From Calditrichaceae bacterium (GTDB taxonomy: Bacteria; Calditrichota; Calditrichia; Calditrichales; Calditrichaceae), in contig JAUXGF010000252.1 of NCBI GenBank assembly GCA_030622395.1, positions 1 through 5,087 on the forward strand: a stretch of DNA of 5,087 bases, given 5' to 3'. Made by a program: the position numbers and the translations under genes. Of the stretch, positions 4,256 to 5,087 are shown in pieces. Below the pieces are notes generated by a model. It saw only the letters and a list, made by a program, of their open reading frames with translations. It ran no database searches and was not told the DNA's origin. Every line of letters starts with the position of its first letter. The stretch's first letter is position 1.

Positions 4256-5087
4256 GGATGCTCTGATTAAGTCCTGATTTTATTTAATTTAATATTCATG
4301 CACAATATAGCGCTAAAAACAGCTGTTATTACGCAGTAGATCGCCCGTTTATATTTATTTTTTCCTAAAACCCGCATTTCTGCAGATTTCAGGCGCATTA
4401 ACCCTACGCCAGTAGAACAGTTTTCATTTTTATCAGGTTTGTAAAACCGGATAATAAAAATAAACGGCTTTGATTTTTTTCAAGACCCCTGTAGCGAACT
4501 TTGCTATAGCCAAACATTCTTTTTATAAACATAAAGGGATGCTCAACTTTAGCTCTGACTTGTGCCTTTATTGTTTCAAGCTCGCTTTCATTACTGCCTG
4601 GCAACATGTTTTTACGTTTGCCTGGACGCTCAGCAATAAACCAGTCAACCGGACGTGTTTCATGTTCCTCACGTTTCTCGATGCCTTTGTATCCCGCGTC
4701 TCCCCAAACGCATTCTTCTTCACCGTGCAAAAGCTGGTCAGCAACAACTATGTCATGGATGTTAGCTGGTGTGGTTGTCAGACTGTGTATTAAGCCTAAA
4801 CTATCATCAACACCTATATGTGATTTCATACCAAAATGCCATTCGTTACCTTTTTTGGTTTGATGCATCTCAGGATCGCGCTGACCGTTTTTGTTTTTGA
4901 TGGAGGTGGGCGCAGCAATGATGCTGGCATCCACTATCGTGCCTTCTTTCAGACTTAATCCTTTTTCGCTAAGGTATGAATTGATTTCATCAAATAGCTT
5001 TTCGCACAGCTTGTGTTTTTCCAGTAGATGACGAAATTTTAATATGGTTGTTTCATCAGGTATGGCATCCGTTATTTTTAAACCTGC
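4256..5087 (-). mobile_element. IS5-family insertion sequence (IS5 subgroup), partial
   Basis: The RAYT reading frame loses family similarity exactly after CTAG. The following GGATGCTCTGATTAAGTC (4256-4273) and then CTGAT resemble the terminal inverted repeat of E. coli IS5 (which ends in AAGTC, then CTGAT), so 4256 is taken as the element end. Between it and the transposase stop codon are 148 non-coding bases, in which no further gene is visible. The other end, including the second inverted repeat and target copy, is beyond 5087. Elements of this subgroup are about 1.2 kb, so perhaps 350-400 bases are missing. Confidence 0.82.
4404..5087 (-). CDS. IS5-family transposase (DDE), N-terminus cut by the window edge
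   Basis: This is the DDE transposase (DDE_Tnp_1) of the IS. The reading frame stays open from the stop at 4404 to the last base of the window, 227 codons. A start at GTG 4934 is wrong because the 51 upstream codons continue the family: AGLKITDAIPDETTILKFRH matches the PDRTTIMNFRH segment of E. coli IS5 InsH. Catalytic residues are the D of VDASIIAAP (codon 4929-4931), the D of GDAGYKG (4698-4700) and the E of VEHPF (4542-4544). Also conserved are RDPEMHQTKKGNEWHFGMK and WFIAERPGKRK. InsH has about 330 residues, so roughly 100 N-terminal residues are missing. No frameshift is seen in the visible part, so the gene may be intact. Confidence 0.95.
   Translation of the reverse strand, partial: AGLKITDAIPDETTILKFRHLLEKHKLCEKLFDEINSYLSEKGLSLKEGTIVDASIIAAPTSIKNKNGQRDPEMHQTKKGNEWHFGMKSHIGVDDSLGLIHSLTTTPANIHDIVVADQLLHGEEECVWGDAGYKGIEKREEHETRPVDWFIAERPGKRKNMLPGSNESELETIKAQVRAKVEHPFMFIKRMFGYSKVRYRGLEKNQSRLFLLSGFTNLIKMKTVLLA

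Noticed and set aside
4344..4467. Inverted repeat CCCGTTTAT...ATAAACGGC within the IS 3' region
   Set aside because: Only about 8-9 bases match well, in AT-rich DNA. It overlaps the transposase C-terminal codons and is probably chance.
4470..4863. Plus-strand open frames 4470-4793 and 4606-4863
   Set aside because: Both are antisense to the IS5 transposase, which carries the full DDE set.

Overview
The window is a stretch of moderately AT-rich bacterial DNA holding ordinary housekeeping genes, three tRNA genes and a mobile-element region at the right end. The exact taxon cannot be fixed from these genes. Two of the three tRNAs lack an encoded CCA, which rules out lineages that always encode it, and the AT-rich quasi-repetitive spacers look like those of uncultured candidate-phylum bacteria, but this is a weak inference.

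Left part (1-3450), all on the minus strand. Reading in the direction of transcription: a sigma70-like promoter (3422-3450), a YbgC/FadM-type hotdog acyl-CoA thioesterase (2917-3357), a dGTPase-family HD-domain triphosphohydrolase (1609-2763), an M20-family zinc metallo-hydrolase (302-1540), then a separately promoted tRNA-Gly(CCC) gene (177-248, promoter 258-286). The three protein genes share a direction and have short gaps, so they may be co-transcribed, but they have no obvious shared pathway. The leftmost 176 bases are an AT-rich, quasi-palindromic spacer.

Middle (3358-3977). An AT-rich divergent spacer of about 215 bases carries back-to-back promoter candidates. On the plus strand follows the most unusual structure of the window: two tandem units of 81-82 bases copied from the 5' half and variable arm of the adjacent tRNA-Ser(TGA), with the anticodon arm replaced by a different perfect hairpin (TCCCG/CGGGA) and the T arm missing. 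The intact tRNA-Ser(TGA) (3736-3817) is the third member of the series. tRNA-Ser(GCT) with an encoded CCA (3843-3935) and a good rho-independent terminator (3948-3977) complete the serine tRNA unit.

Right part (3968-5087). A 12-bp perfect tandem duplication overlaps the terminator, followed by the start of a REP-associated tyrosine transposase (RAYT, Y1/HUH family) that is cut after 72 codons by an IS5-group insertion sequence. The IS begins at 4256 directly after a CTAG target, and its DDE transposase lies on the minus strand and runs open off the right edge of the window (4404 to 5087). The nested order (RAYT in intergenic DNA after tRNA genes, then IS5 inside RAYT) gives the relative ages of the two insertions.
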